Of a stretch of DNA of 64,000 nt, positions 34,630-44,245 are shown piece by piece. Where the stretch lies: positions 1 to 64,000 of the forward strand of contig DATEFW010000024.1 of the NCBI GenBank assembly GCA_035280425.1. Direction: 5' to 3'. A program made the position numbers and the translations under genes. Source of the DNA: QHXW01 sp035280425. GTDB lineage: Bacteria > Acidobacteriota > Terriglobia > Bryobacterales > Bryobacteraceae. The stretch's first letter is position 1, and the number at the start of each line of letters is the position of its first letter. Below the pieces are notes generated by a model. That model did no database searches and had not been told where the DNA came from. It saw only the letters and a program-made list of their open reading frames with translations.

Positions 34630-36911
34630 CTATCGGTGAACGCGCTGCATTTCTGGGATCGACCGGGTTGTTTGGCTCAGTCGACCCATCCCTTTTAGAT
34701 ACACTGGCGTCCAGCCTGGAAACCCGGTGGCTGAACGATGGCGAAGTTCTGGTTCGCGAGGGGGATGCGGATCAAAGCTTGTACCTGGTAACGTCGGGCT
34801 GCCTGCGGGTTTGCGTCAAGAACCTGCGAAATGAACGCACCGTTCTGGCTTACGTTGCGTACGGCGAGAGCGTTGGTGAGATGGGACTGCTCGCCAACGA
34901 CCCGTCGTCGGCCACGATCGACGCTGTAGGCAAGGCCGAGGTAGTTTGTTTGCCGCGCGCGGATTTTGATCAATTCGCAGCCGCGAATCCGGCTGCCGGT
35001 TTGCTCGTCACACAAGCCCTCAGCCGGAGGCTGCAAAGAAACCTGCTCGGGCTGGCACTCCGCCGAAACGACCTATTCGCGTCGCTCGACCTCGATGTCC
35101 TGCAAGATCTCGAAGAGGGAATCGAGACCTTTATGCTTCATGGAGGCGAGACGCTGTTCCGGCAGGGCGATGAAGGAGACTTTCTCTGCATCGTGGTGAG
35201 CGGCCGTCTTCGGGTGGTGGTGCAGCGAGCCGACGGCCAGGACAAGACGATTGCCGAGCTGGGGTCGGGCGAGATCGTGGGCGAGATGGCAGTGGTGACC
35301 GGGGAAAAGCGGAGCGCAACGGTGGATGCGATCCGCGACTCACAGCTTGCCAAGTTAACGAAGGCGGCGTTTGAGCGTTTCCTGTCGGACCACGGCCAGG
35401 CCGCGGTGTCGGTGCTGGCGCGCAAACTGGCGGAGCGCCTGCGCGACACGACAGCGGGCCGGATCGGGCAGCGGACAATTTCCACCGTGGCGATCATTCC
35501 GGCGAACGCCGACGCGCCGGCGGGCGCATTCTGCGAGCGGCTGACGGCGGCTCTCTCCACGTTCGGTTCCACGCTGTATTTGACGGGCGAACGGGTGAAC
35601 CAGCATCTGGGGCAGGAGGGGATCGTCCAGACCTATGAACTTGCAGGCGGCAACATCCGGATCGTGGCATGGCTCAACAATCAGGAACTGACCCACAGCT
35701 ATGTGCTGTATGAAGCGGATCCTTTCCTGTCGCCGTGGACGGAACGTTGCATTCGCCAGGCAGATCACATTCTGGTGGTGGCGGACGGCAAAGCCGATCC
35801 GGCGGCGGGAGACATTGAGACCGAGCTGCTGCGGCCCCATGAGGAACGCTACACGGCGCCGCAGTGGCTGGTTCTGGTGCACGGGGAGGGCGACCCATCG
35901 GAGACGCGCAAATGGCTGGACGCGCGGCATGTGGAACGACATTTCCACGTGCGGTTGTCGGATTCCACGACGGTGGATCGTCTGGCGCGTTTTTTGACCG
36001 GCCGGGCGCTGGGCTTGACGTTGGGCGGAGGGTTCGCACGCGGACTGGCGCACGCCGGGGTGTTTCGCGCCATGGAAGATCTGGGCGTTCCCGTCGATGC
36101 CATCGGCGGGGCCAGTATGGGCGCGTTGGTAGGCGCCATGCGGGCGATGGGTTGGGACTGCGAAAAGATCGTTCGCGAAACCTGCCAGGCATGCACCGGT
36201 GTGTTCGGCGATCTGACGTTTCCGTTCCTCGCGTTCAAGACCGGCCGGAAGTTCAGTGAGGCGATCCGAAAACTATACGGCGATATTCAAATCGAAGATC
36301 TGTGGCTGCCGTTTTTCTGCATTTCCGCAAACCTCAATCGTTCCCAGCTCAAAATTCATTCGCGCGGTTCTCTGGCGAAGGCGATCCTGGCGGCAACCAG
36401 GGCGCCGGGAGTGTTCCCGCCCGTTGTGTACGAAGGGGAATTGCATATCGATGGCGGCGTGATCAACAACGTTCCGGTGGACATCATGAAGACGTTTGCG
36501 AACAGCGGCATCGCCGTGGGCGTGGACGTCTCTCCGCCTCACGAACTGCGCCAGACGGAGGATTACGGGGATGTGGTCGTGGGATGGGAAGCTTTTTGGA
36601 ATCGTTTCAACCCGTTCGTCCGCAAGCGCGTCTATACGCCGAGCATTCTGCTGGTTATGATTCGGACGCTGGAATTCAGCGGGATCGCGTACAAGAGCCA
36701 CAGGATCGAGCTCGCCGACATTTACCTGTATCCGGAGCTGCTCAAGTTCAAAAGGACGGATTTCCACCTGGCGGCACAGATCGTGGACGCCGGACATGCT
36801 GCCGCGAAAGCCAAGGTGTCGGAGTGGCTCACCACTTCAATTGCCGCCGCGAAACGGCCGGACCTGGCGGCGCCGGTGAACGAGCGTAAGGTGCCGCTTG
36901 GGACCGACTGA
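34626..36911 (+). CDS. Patatin-like phospholipase with two cyclic-nucleotide-binding domains (NTE-like)
   Basis: 761 aa. Two CNB domains come first: residues ~10-125 (LNDGEVLVREGDADQSLYLV) and ~146-260 (HGGETLFRQGDEGDFLCIVV). The phosphate-binding cassette of the second keeps the Arg (GEKRSATV); the first does not (NDPSSATI). A linker domain follows. The patatin domain near 455-640 has the oxyanion loop GGGFARGLAHAG, the nucleophile Ser ~496 in GGASMGA, and the catalytic Asp ~608 in DGGVINN. This resembles neuropathy-target-esterase-type lysophospholipases. It probably frees acyl chains from membrane lipids under nucleotide control; inference from domains. Confidence 0.9.
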   Translation: MTIGERAAFLGSTGLFGSVDPSLLDTLASSLETRWLNDGEVLVREGDADQSLYLVTSGCLRVCVKNLRNERTVLAYVAYGESVGEMGLLANDPSSATIDAVGKAEVVCLPRADFDQFAAANPAAGLLVTQALSRRLQRNLLGLALRRNDLFASLDLDVLQDLEEGIETFMLHGGETLFRQGDEGDFLCIVVSGRLRVVVQRADGQDKTIAELGSGEIVGEMAVVTGEKRSATVDAIRDSQLAKLTKAAFERFLSDHGQAAVSVLARKLAERLRDTTAGRIGQRTISTVAIIPANADAPAGAFCERLTAALSTFGSTLYLTGERVNQHLGQEGIVQTYELAGGNIRIVAWLNNQELTHSYVLYEADPFLSPWTERCIRQADHILVVADGKADPAAGDIETELLRPHEERYTAPQWLVLVHGEGDPSETRKWLDARHVERHFHVRLSDSTTVDRLARFLTGRALGLTLGGGFARGLAHAGVFRAMEDLGVPVDAIGGASMGALVGAMRAMGWDCEKIVRETCQACTGVFGDLTFPFLAFKTGRKFSEAIRKLYGDIQIEDLWLPFFCISANLNRSQLKIHSRGSLAKAILAATRAPGVFPPVVYEGELHIDGGVINNVPVDIMKTFANSGIAVGVDVSPPHELRQTEDYGDVVVGWEAFWNRFNPFVRKRVYTPSILLVMIRTLEFSGIAYKSHRIELADIYLYPELLKFKRTDFHLAAQIVDAGHAAAKAKVSEWLTTSIAAAKRPDLAAPVNERKVPLGTD

Positions 36912-36930
36912 TTCGTCCCGTTCGGGCACA

Positions 36931-38088
36931 ATGCTGCTGACCGGCGCCACAGGGTTTGTTGGCCGCGAGCTGTTGTGGCGGCTGGTCCGGCAGCCCGGCA
37001 ACCGCGTGATTTGTCTGCTGCGCGCGAAAAATGATGCGGAGGCGACGGCGAAGCTGGCGCACGTGCTCGATCAGGCGCGCCCCGAACCGTTGACCGCGGA
37101 GCAGCGGGCGCGCGCGACGGCGCTACGGGGAGATCTGACGGAACAGGACCTGGGGCTGACGCCTGAGCAACGGGACGAACTGGCGGCGAGCGTTCATCGC
37201 GTGATCCACGACGCAGCAACCGTGGACTGGGCCACATCGCTCGAAACGGCGCGGCGGATCAACGTGGAGGGAACGGGCCGCGTGTTGGAACTGGCGGCGC
37301 TGGCGCATGCCCGCGGCGCGCTGCGGCGCTTCGATTACGTCAGCACATGCCACGTTTGCGGGCGGCGGCGCGGACGCATCGCGGAGGAATCGCTCGATGG
37401 CAGCGCCGGTTTTTTCAATAATTACGAGCAAAGCAAGTTTGAAGCCGAGCAACTGGTGCGACGGAGCGGGCTGCCTTTTGCCACGTTCCGGTTGAGCTCG
37501 GTGGTGGGCGATTCACGCACGGGTTATTCCTCCACGTTCCGGGTGATGTACTGGCCGTTGAAAATGCTTTCGCGCGGCATGGCTTGGGTCGTTCCGGCGG
37601 ACCGGCGCGGCATTGTGGACATCGTTCCGGTGGATTACGTGTGCGACGCACTGGAAGCGCTGTCGGCGGACATGTCGCAGCGCGGGAAAACGTTTCATCT
37701 GGCGGCCGGACCGGAGCATTCGTCGACGATCGGAGAGCTGCTGGACCTGGGAGTCCAGACGTTCCAGGTACGCGCGCCGCTGCTGGTGCCGCCCTCAACG
37801 TTCTTCTATACGCTGCGGCCCCTGCTGTTTCTGATCACGTGGGGCAAGCGGCGGGAGATGCTGAAGAAGGGCCGCGTTTACGTGCCCTATTTTTCGTTCC
37901 GCTCGCCCTTCGATACCTCGCAGGCGCGCGCCGTTCTGGACAAGCTGGGCTTGCGGCCTCCATTGGTCCGGGACTATTTTCAGACGCTGATCGATTACGC
38001 CATTGCGAGCGACTGGGGCAAGCGGCCACCCAACGCGGCCGCGGTTTCTGCGCCTGCCGAAAGCGCACAGCAGGAGAGGCGCGCGTGA
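36931..38088 (+). CDS. NAD(P)-dependent acyl/thioester reductase-like SDR
   Basis: Extended short-chain reductase of the Male-sterility / thioester-reductase group, 385 aa. The start is taken as ATG 36931, directly before the Rossmann loop TGATGFVG; a TTG at 36898 would overlap the patatin gene. Active-site residues: Tyr165 and Lys169 in YEQSKFEAE, with the Ser-containing segment FDYVSTCHVCG before them. Such enzymes reduce acyl-thioesters to aldehydes or alcohols, or act on sugar nucleotides. Its place next to an adenylate-forming ligase favours the acyl role. It ends with a GTGA overlap into the ligase. Confidence 0.8.
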   Translation: MLLTGATGFVGRELLWRLVRQPGNRVICLLRAKNDAEATAKLAHVLDQARPEPLTAEQRARATALRGDLTEQDLGLTPEQRDELAASVHRVIHDAATVDWATSLETARRINVEGTGRVLELAALAHARGALRRFDYVSTCHVCGRRRGRIAEESLDGSAGFFNNYEQSKFEAEQLVRRSGLPFATFRLSSVVGDSRTGYSSTFRVMYWPLKMLSRGMAWVVPADRRGIVDIVPVDYVCDALEALSADMSQRGKTFHLAAGPEHSSTIGELLDLGVQTFQVRAPLLVPPSTFFYTLRPLLFLITWGKRREMLKKGRVYVPYFSFRSPFDTSQARAVLDKLGLRPPLVRDYFQTLIDYAIASDWGKRPPNAAAVSAPAESAQQERRA

Positions 38089-39629
38089 ACTTCTATGAGA
38101 TGGGCCCGGAGGAGCAGCGCAACGCCTCGGCAGCCAGATTGTTTCGTTATCTGCGAGATTACATCTACCCGTACCACCCGTATCTGCGGCGACTCTACCA
38201 GCGCGAGCGAGTAGATCTTTCCAAGCTGCGCACGCCCGACGATGTGCGGCGCCTGCCCATTATTGACAAGTCTCACTTGCAATCCGATCCGCAGCTTTTC
38301 ATTCTGCGGCCGACGGTGCCAGGCGGACCGCGTCTGCCCGAGGGCTACGAAACCGAGCCGCTGCGCAAATCGGCCCTGATGAAATACACGCTCGAGACGT
38401 TGATCAATCGTCCGAGGGACTACACCCGTTTGGCCTGGCGACCGACCTTCCGCCAACAGGTCCGGCGGCGGGGCCTGCTCGAATGGCAGCCGATTCATTA
38501 CATTTTCTCGACAGGATCGAGCGGAACGCCGACGCCGGTGACCTATACGCACCACGACTTCACCCACGTTCTCGCCGAGATGACATCGCTGTTCGCGCGG
38601 CCGAGGAAGCTGGATCCGAACCGGGCGTACTTTGAATGGACCGACCGGATCATGAACGTGTTCCCGGGCGCTCCGCACATGGCGTTTTTCGGGCCGGTGC
38701 TGGCCAAAGTCATCACGGGAGTTTCCAGTTTCGAAACTTTCGGCGGAGCCGTAATTCCCACCGAAAAACAGATCATGATTTTCGCCGCCGGAGGATTCAC
38801 CACGCTGGCCGCGGTTCCCTCCTATCTGGTCCGGTGGCTGAGACGCGCCGCTGTTTTGTTGCAGGAAGGCAAGATTCGGCCGCTCGCGCGCTTCAAATCG
38901 GTCCTGGTGGGTGCGGAGCCGCTAAGCGCGGCGCAGCACGATTATATCCGCGGGCTGGCGCTGAGCGTGGGAGCCGACCCGCGCTTCGCGATTCACCAGA
39001 CGCTGGGCATGACCGAGATGAAATGGACCAGCATCGAATGCGCGGACGGCAGCGGCCTGCACTTGAACCCCAAGTATTTCTTCTGCGAGCTGCTCCATCC
39101 GGAGACGCGCGAGCCGGTTGCTCCGGGCGAGCCGGGGGTCCTGGTGTTCAGCCATATCGGCTGGCGGGGCACGGCACTGGTGCGGTTCTGGACGGGCGAC
39201 TTGATCAAGGGCGGGGCACGATGGGACCGCTGCGGTTCGTGCGGCCTGATGTTCCCGCGCATCTATCCGCCGATCTGCCGCGCGGAAAGAGATTTCACGA
39301 AACTCAAGGGGGCGCGGGTGGATCTTTCGCTGCTCGTGGACACGGTCCGCGAAACGCCGGGTGTGCGACAGTTCCAGATCATCCTCGAGAACGAGAATCC
39401 CCAGGACCGGTTCTCGCGCGATGTGCTCACGGTGCATCTGGCGGCCGAAAACGGAAGCAACGCGGTGAACATCGAGGGCAGTTTGCGCGAGCGCCTGAAG
39501 ACGCACACGGAGGTTTCACCGGATCGCGTGATCTTCGAGGACGACGAAGAATCGCTGGAGAAGCGCCTGTTCGCCAGGAACGGCATCAAGGCTGAATACC
39601 TGGTGGAGCGCCGCGCGCATCATATTTGA
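38085..39629 (+). CDS. PaaK-like adenylate-forming ligase
   Basis: 514 aa. The GTG at 38085 is chosen because AGGAGAGG lies seven bases upstream and it overlaps the reductase stop; the longer open frame upstream is the shifted reading of that gene. Motifs of the ANL superfamily, PaaK branch: phosphate loop FSTGSSGTPTPVTYTHHD, GAEPLSAAQ, and an adenylate-binding segment QTLGMTEM. It would activate a carboxylic acid as AMP or CoA thioester. A Cys cluster (RCGSCG, then PPICR) suggests a small metal site. Together with the reductase it recalls the LuxE/LuxC acid-to-aldehyde pair; substrate unknown. Confidence 0.85.
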   Translation: MNFYEMGPEEQRNASAARLFRYLRDYIYPYHPYLRRLYQRERVDLSKLRTPDDVRRLPIIDKSHLQSDPQLFILRPTVPGGPRLPEGYETEPLRKSALMKYTLETLINRPRDYTRLAWRPTFRQQVRRRGLLEWQPIHYIFSTGSSGTPTPVTYTHHDFTHVLAEMTSLFARPRKLDPNRAYFEWTDRIMNVFPGAPHMAFFGPVLAKVITGVSSFETFGGAVIPTEKQIMIFAAGGFTTLAAVPSYLVRWLRRAAVLLQEGKIRPLARFKSVLVGAEPLSAAQHDYIRGLALSVGADPRFAIHQTLGMTEMKWTSIECADGSGLHLNPKYFFCELLHPETREPVAPGEPGVLVFSHIGWRGTALVRFWTGDLIKGGARWDRCGSCGLMFPRIYPPICRAERDFTKLKGARVDLSLLVDTVRETPGVRQFQIILENENPQDRFSRDVLTVHLAAENGSNAVNIEGSLRERLKTHTEVSPDRVIFEDDEESLEKRLFARNGIKAEYLVERRAHHI

Positions 39630-39640
39630 GGACGGACAGC

Positions 39641-41053
39641 ATGACCACTGAAGCCGCCTCGAAGCCCGCCCCTCCCGGACCCCTGGATGATGCGGGTTAC
39701 CGCTATTTGCCGGGGCGTGTGCGGTCGCACCTGGTGGTGCTTCCCGGAGTGATTCGGAATCCGCCGGAATACTTCGTCCAGGTGGCGCGACGTTACGGCG
39801 GCGTGGTCACGCTCAGCCCGCGGCGGATTTTTCTGGTCACCGATCCCGAGGGCGTGAAGCATGTGGTGCAGGACAACCACACCAACTACATCAAGGGGCC
39901 CTGGTACAAAGTCTTGAAGCCATTGATGGGCGACGGCCTGTTTTCGAGCGACGGCGAACTATGGAAGCGGCAGCGGCGCCTGGTGCAGCCGGCCTTTCAA
40001 AAGAAGCATCACCCGCGGATGGCCGAAATCATCTCCAGTGCCACGGCGGGCATGCTGGATCGCTGGTCAGCGAACGCGGCCTCCGGCAAAGCGATTGACG
40101 CACGGGGCGAGGTGATCCTGCTCACGCTCGAAATTCTGCTGCGGAGCATGTTCAGCGGCGATCTGATCGGCCACGAACACGAGTTGCGCGACGCCGTCAT
40201 CGAGTACGAGAAGCACATGGACCTGGTGAGCGCGGTGAATTCGGCAAAACTTCCGGCGTGGGCGCCGTCCAGGGGACGGCGGCGTTTCCAGGGAGCCGTG
40301 CGCACGCTTGAAGAGTTTATCTTTCGCGTGGTGAACGAGCGGCGGCGGACCCAAACCGACAACGGCGACCTGGTATCGCTGCTGCTTTGGGCGCGCGATG
40401 AAGAAACCGGCCAGTCGATGAGCGACCGGCAGATCCGCGACGAGCTGATGACCATGCTGCAGGCCGGGCATGACACGGTTTCGGATGCGATAGCCTGGAC
40501 GTGGTTTCTGATGGCCAAGCATCCCGATGTGCGAGAACGGGTCGAGCAGGAGGTGGACGCGGTGCTGGGCGGGCGGACTCCCGGAATGGAAGACCTGGCC
40601 CGGCTCGATTACACCGGCCGGGTGATTCAGGAATCGATGCGGGTTTATCCTCCGGCGTGGGTATTCGCGCGAACGCCGGTGGAAGACGATGTGATCGGCG
40701 GGTACCACATTCCCGCCAAGTCGCTGGTCGTGATCAGCCCGTATGTGACGCACCGGATGCCGGAGTTGTGGGAGAATCCCGAGAAATTTGATCCGGACCG
40801 ATTCCTGCCCGCGAGATCGGAGGGAAGGCCGCGGTTTGCTTACTATCCGTTCAGCGCCGGGCCGCGCCAGTGCGTCGGCGCCGGCCTGGCCATGCTGGAA
40901 GCGCAGATGATCATCGCGATGGCCGCGGGGCGGTATCAACTCACGGCCGACCCTGGATTGTCACCGGGACTCAAGCCACGAATCAGCCTGACCGCCGATT
41001 GCACGCTGTGGCTCACACCGGTTTCTCGGGCCAAGGCGGCGGGGCAGGCTTGA
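39641..41053 (+). CDS. Cytochrome P450
   Basis: Soluble-type P450 monooxygenase of 470 aa. The start at ATG 39641 is preferred over the TTG at 39626 because GAGGA precedes it at good spacing. Signatures: I-helix oxygen motif AGHDTVSDAIAW, K-helix ESMR, the PERF-like FDPDRFLPA, and the haem loop YPFSAGPRQCVGAG with the axial thiolate Cys411. There is no N-terminal membrane anchor. The sequence resembles bacterial fatty-acid-type P450s of the class II-like group. No ferredoxin or reductase is encoded nearby. Last gene of the seven-gene run; it probably hydroxylates the lipid made by its neighbours (inference). Confidence 0.92.
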   Translation: MTTEAASKPAPPGPLDDAGYRYLPGRVRSHLVVLPGVIRNPPEYFVQVARRYGGVVTLSPRRIFLVTDPEGVKHVVQDNHTNYIKGPWYKVLKPLMGDGLFSSDGELWKRQRRLVQPAFQKKHHPRMAEIISSATAGMLDRWSANAASGKAIDARGEVILLTLEILLRSMFSGDLIGHEHELRDAVIEYEKHMDLVSAVNSAKLPAWAPSRGRRRFQGAVRTLEEFIFRVVNERRRTQTDNGDLVSLLLWARDEETGQSMSDRQIRDELMTMLQAGHDTVSDAIAWTWFLMAKHPDVRERVEQEVDAVLGGRTPGMEDLARLDYTGRVIQESMRVYPPAWVFARTPVEDDVIGGYHIPAKSLVVISPYVTHRMPELWENPEKFDPDRFLPARSEGRPRFAYYPFSAGPRQCVGAGLAMLEAQMIIAMAAGRYQLTADPGLSPGLKPRISLTADCTLWLTPVSRAKAAGQA

Positions 41054-41089
41054 GGCCGCGCGGTTGCGAACGGCGCGGAGTTCTGGTGG

Positions 41090-44000
41090 TCAGTGCTGCA
41101 CCGCGATGTACAGTGTCTGTGCCGGTATCGCTCCCGCGAGGCTGAAGGTCAACGGCATCGCGGGGTTATCCGGAACATTCGGCACGACCACGTTGAATTG
41201 ATAGAGTCCGGTGGCGTCCGGCGCCAATCCCTTGTAAACCACTTTGGCGGGCGTATTCCCGAAGCGGATTTCGAGCGCATTCACCAGTGAGTTCGACTGG
41301 CTGACCAGCGTTCCTGCGTTGATGTTGGGGGTCACTGCTCCAAATCCGATCCCGTAGAGCGCAATCGTTTCCCCCGTCTTTGCCGGCCGCGACGTCACGC
41401 CAGGTATCGCGCCAGCGGGCAACAGGAATGTCTTCGCATCCGACGCAAGCGCGCCGACATATTGATTGCCGTTTACCTGGAACGATGGCGGCGCCCACAG
41501 CCCCGGCTCGACGGTTTCGACGGCGATCATGTATGGATCGCTCGTTCCGGTCGGACCACTTATAACCAGTTGGGCCGGCCCGGCGGGCACGTTGGAAGGC
41601 ACCAGCGCGTTCACCTGGCCAGGACTGACATAATCGACGAAAGCCGCGTTCCCGCCGATCGTCACCTGGACATGATCGAGCGAAGTGGGAGCATTCGGGC
41701 CCGAAAAATCGGCACTGGACCACCCACGCGCCGTGGCGGAAAGATTCGACCCATAGATTTCGATCCATGACCCCGGCGAGATGCTGGAGGATCCACCGAA
41801 GGAACCGCTGCTAATGACGCCGCCGGGCTTAATCGTTGGTTTCGAAGGCGGTGGCGGCGGAGCGTCAATGTGATCGGCCAGGAGAATGATGGCGTCGAAG
41901 GGGTTCAATGTGATTCCCTGAGTGGCAGTCTGGCCGTTGTTGATATCTGGAGCTTGCGTGCCCTTGATGCGGTGGATGCCCGTGCGGTTCAGGGCGCCGG
42001 CGAGCTCGCTCGCAGAAAATGTGTGCGATTGAAGGAGGGGATTCACGAGCACAAAACCGTTCTCGAAATCGCGCCGCCAGGGACCGAAGCCACCGTCGGA
42101 GACCTTGACGTTGTTGATGGCGACTTGGCCTGCGCCGTCGAGCGCCCAGGTAAACGCCCAGCTCCCCGAAGCCGGCGGCGTGAGGGGAAATTGTGCGGTT
42201 CCTGAGTCTCCCGTGACAGTCCCAGGCAACCGGAAAGAATCGGTCCCGGCGCCGATGAACATTCCCGCGTCGAGTGTGGTCACAATCCGCCAATCGAAGG
42301 AGACGAAGTACGTCTTGCCCGGCGACAAAGGCAGGTGACTGGAATCGATGGAAACGATGGTGTACACAGGCTGCGCGTGGTTCGTATTGGTCATGACCAT
42401 CCACCCATTCTGGGCGGACACCTGAGTTGGATCATACTTGAACGAACCCGGAATTCCGGTGTTGAAGTTAGTCTGAAGCACTCCGATCACGGGCGAAGCC
42501 AGTTCGACCGCATCGCCCAGCGCTCGTCCGAGATAGCCTTTCTTGGACCGGTCTTCGACCGCGGTGCCTGTGCCGTCGACTGAGTATTCGTCCATCCACA
42601 AAGGCGCGTTCAGCGAATTGTACAAGTCGAATGTGTAGAATCCATCGTCGAGAAGAGCGGTTCCCATAGACAGGCGGTGGTCCTGGAGCTCCGCCGCGGA
42701 TGGTGTGGCATGAGGCGCGTTCACCAAAACGCCGCCGCATCCTTCCACAATATTTATGCGTGGAACTACGGTAGCGGCTTGGAGAGCGCGATAGGTATCG
42801 AAATAGTTCCGCCAACCCGCCTGCGACTTGCCGGCGCTCCAGTTGTTATTGACGCACTCCGATAGATAGCCATTGAGGTACGGCGCCAGGCTCAGTTCCG
42901 GAAACGGCCCGGCGTTACCGGTGAGTAATTCCTCTCCGCCAATCTGGTTGCGGAGGTTTTTGAGAAAGCCCTGCATCGCCGCTCGAATCATTTCCGTGGT
43001 CTGCGCCTTGGTCTTGTTATCCAGTACGCCGCTGAGCGCCCAATCAAAATCCCAGACCGCCGGGTCATTGCTGTAGGCCATGTAGCCTTGAATGCCGGCA
43101 AAGAGAATATCGAAGTACGTGCTGTCCCACTGGCCGGAGGGAAAGATCATCTGCTGATACCAGGCTGCCAGGGACGTCAGAAAAGTTTGTCCATTCACTA
43201 CCGGGCAATCGTCCGACAGGTTCATCAGGTAGGACTTCCACGCCGGCTGGATCAGGAAGTTGCCTTTCGAGTCCCTGCCGTACCAGGCTTCGGCGACCTG
43301 TTTCGTGAATTCATAATCGGGCATGAAAGTCTGGTCGTTGGTGGGAGGTGGAGGGTTGGGTGACCAGGCCCCCTGTTCTTCCGAGTCGCGGTAGGGCGCC
43401 ATCACGATGCCCGGGTTCAATTGCCGGAGGCGCCGCAGCGAGGCCGGATACACGCTCTGATTGTGGGCATACAAGCAAGTCACCACGTCGTTGAAGGCGA
43501 GGCGGTCTTCAACCTGTTGCTGGGTGTATAGGTAAGGCACGCCCTCCCCGGGCGCCAATTGCGCCACCTGCGACGGCGTCCAGAACATGCATTTTCCCAG
43601 GCGCGGAAATGGCGCCGCCGTCAAATTGACGAAGCTCGCCGGCGGCGTGGTGAACTGGATCGTTTGGCCTCGGAAGACGCTAATGTTGTCGATCACCACC
43701 TCGGAATCGGCCGAAGTAATAATGCTGAAATACCAGGAGGCGTCTTTGGCGGTCAAGGCGCCGGTGGAAAAGGTCCCGGATTGCTCCGCGTTCTTCAACA
43801 TCCCGGGCACTTCCACACCCTGTGACAGATTGACGGCCCCGACCGGCAGCATCAAGAACGTAAGAATATTGGCGGCGCTGCCACGATTGAGAATGCGATA
43901 TCGAAAGTCGACGATGTATACGGTATTTCCAGCCATGTTGACGGTTGTCGAATTCGTGATCACCTCCGAATTCGGCGGCATATGGATGGATGCCTTGCCG

Positions 44001-44209
44001 CCGATCACCAGGGTCGGGTCTGTTGTGACGCCGGCGCCGCGTATCAACTGTAGTCCCCGCCCGATGTTGCCGGTCTTACCTGCTTCCACGTCATCGGCGT
44101 AGATGCGCGTGTATACCGCTTGGTAATGGACAGGCTGATTACCGGCGCTCTGGGCCGTAACGAACGTTGGCAGCGGGAACATGACAATGAATAGAAACGC
44201 GGCGCGCAT
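41090..44209 (-). CDS. Very large secreted protein with C-terminal Ig-like domain, putative glycosidase
   Basis: 1039 aa if started at ATG 44209, where a signal peptide begins (AAFLFIVMFPLPTFVTAQS). The longer frame upstream is fused to transposase-remnant sequence and should not be used. Residues ~30-200 look like a beta-sandwich carbohydrate-binding module. The middle (VTCLYAHNQSVY, QWDSTYFDILFAGIQGYMA, AVWDFDWALSGVLD) reads like a TIM-barrel glycosidase of a hypothetical GHL family. A second beta-sandwich follows. The last ~250 residues (GSFGGSSSISPGSWIEIYG, QVNALVPSNVPAGPAQLVI) match the TIGR03437-type domain also seen in the GH44 protein. Enzymatic activity is not demonstrated by motifs. 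Confidence 0.7.
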   Translation of the reverse strand: MRAAFLFIVMFPLPTFVTAQSAGNQPVHYQAVYTRIYADDVEAGKTGNIGRGLQLIRGAGVTTDPTLVIGGKASIHMPPNSEVITNSTTVNMAGNTVYIVDFRYRILNRGSAANILTFLMLPVGAVNLSQGVEVPGMLKNAEQSGTFSTGALTAKDASWYFSIITSADSEVVIDNISVFRGQTIQFTTPPASFVNLTAAPFPRLGKCMFWTPSQVAQLAPGEGVPYLYTQQQVEDRLAFNDVVTCLYAHNQSVYPASLRRLRQLNPGIVMAPYRDSEEQGAWSPNPPPPTNDQTFMPDYEFTKQVAEAWYGRDSKGNFLIQPAWKSYLMNLSDDCPVVNGQTFLTSLAAWYQQMIFPSGQWDSTYFDILFAGIQGYMAYSNDPAVWDFDWALSGVLDNKTKAQTTEMIRAAMQGFLKNLRNQIGGEELLTGNAGPFPELSLAPYLNGYLSECVNNNWSAGKSQAGWRNYFDTYRALQAATVVPRINIVEGCGGVLVNAPHATPSAAELQDHRLSMGTALLDDGFYTFDLYNSLNAPLWMDEYSVDGTGTAVEDRSKKGYLGRALGDAVELASPVIGVLQTNFNTGIPGSFKYDPTQVSAQNGWMVMTNTNHAQPVYTIVSIDSSHLPLSPGKTYFVSFDWRIVTTLDAGMFIGAGTDSFRLPGTVTGDSGTAQFPLTPPASGSWAFTWALDGAGQVAINNVKVSDGGFGPWRRDFENGFVLVNPLLQSHTFSASELAGALNRTGIHRIKGTQAPDINNGQTATQGITLNPFDAIILLADHIDAPPPPPSKPTIKPGGVISSGSFGGSSSISPGSWIEIYGSNLSATARGWSSADFSGPNAPTSLDHVQVTIGGNAAFVDYVSPGQVNALVPSNVPAGPAQLVISGPTGTSDPYMIAVETVEPGLWAPPSFQVNGNQYVGALASDAKTFLLPAGAIPGVTSRPAKTGETIALYGIGFGAVTPNINAGTLVSQSNSLVNALEIRFGNTPAKVVYKGLAPDATGLYQFNVVVPNVPDNPAMPLTFSLAGAIPAQTLYIAVQH

Positions 44210-44245
44210 AGCGGATCCGTTTACCGGAATCATCCAGTTGGTTTC

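Noticed and set aside
37584..38084. N-terminal extension of the PaaK-like ligase frame
   Set aside because: It is the shifted reading of the reductase gene; the GTG at 38085 with its ribosome site is the start.
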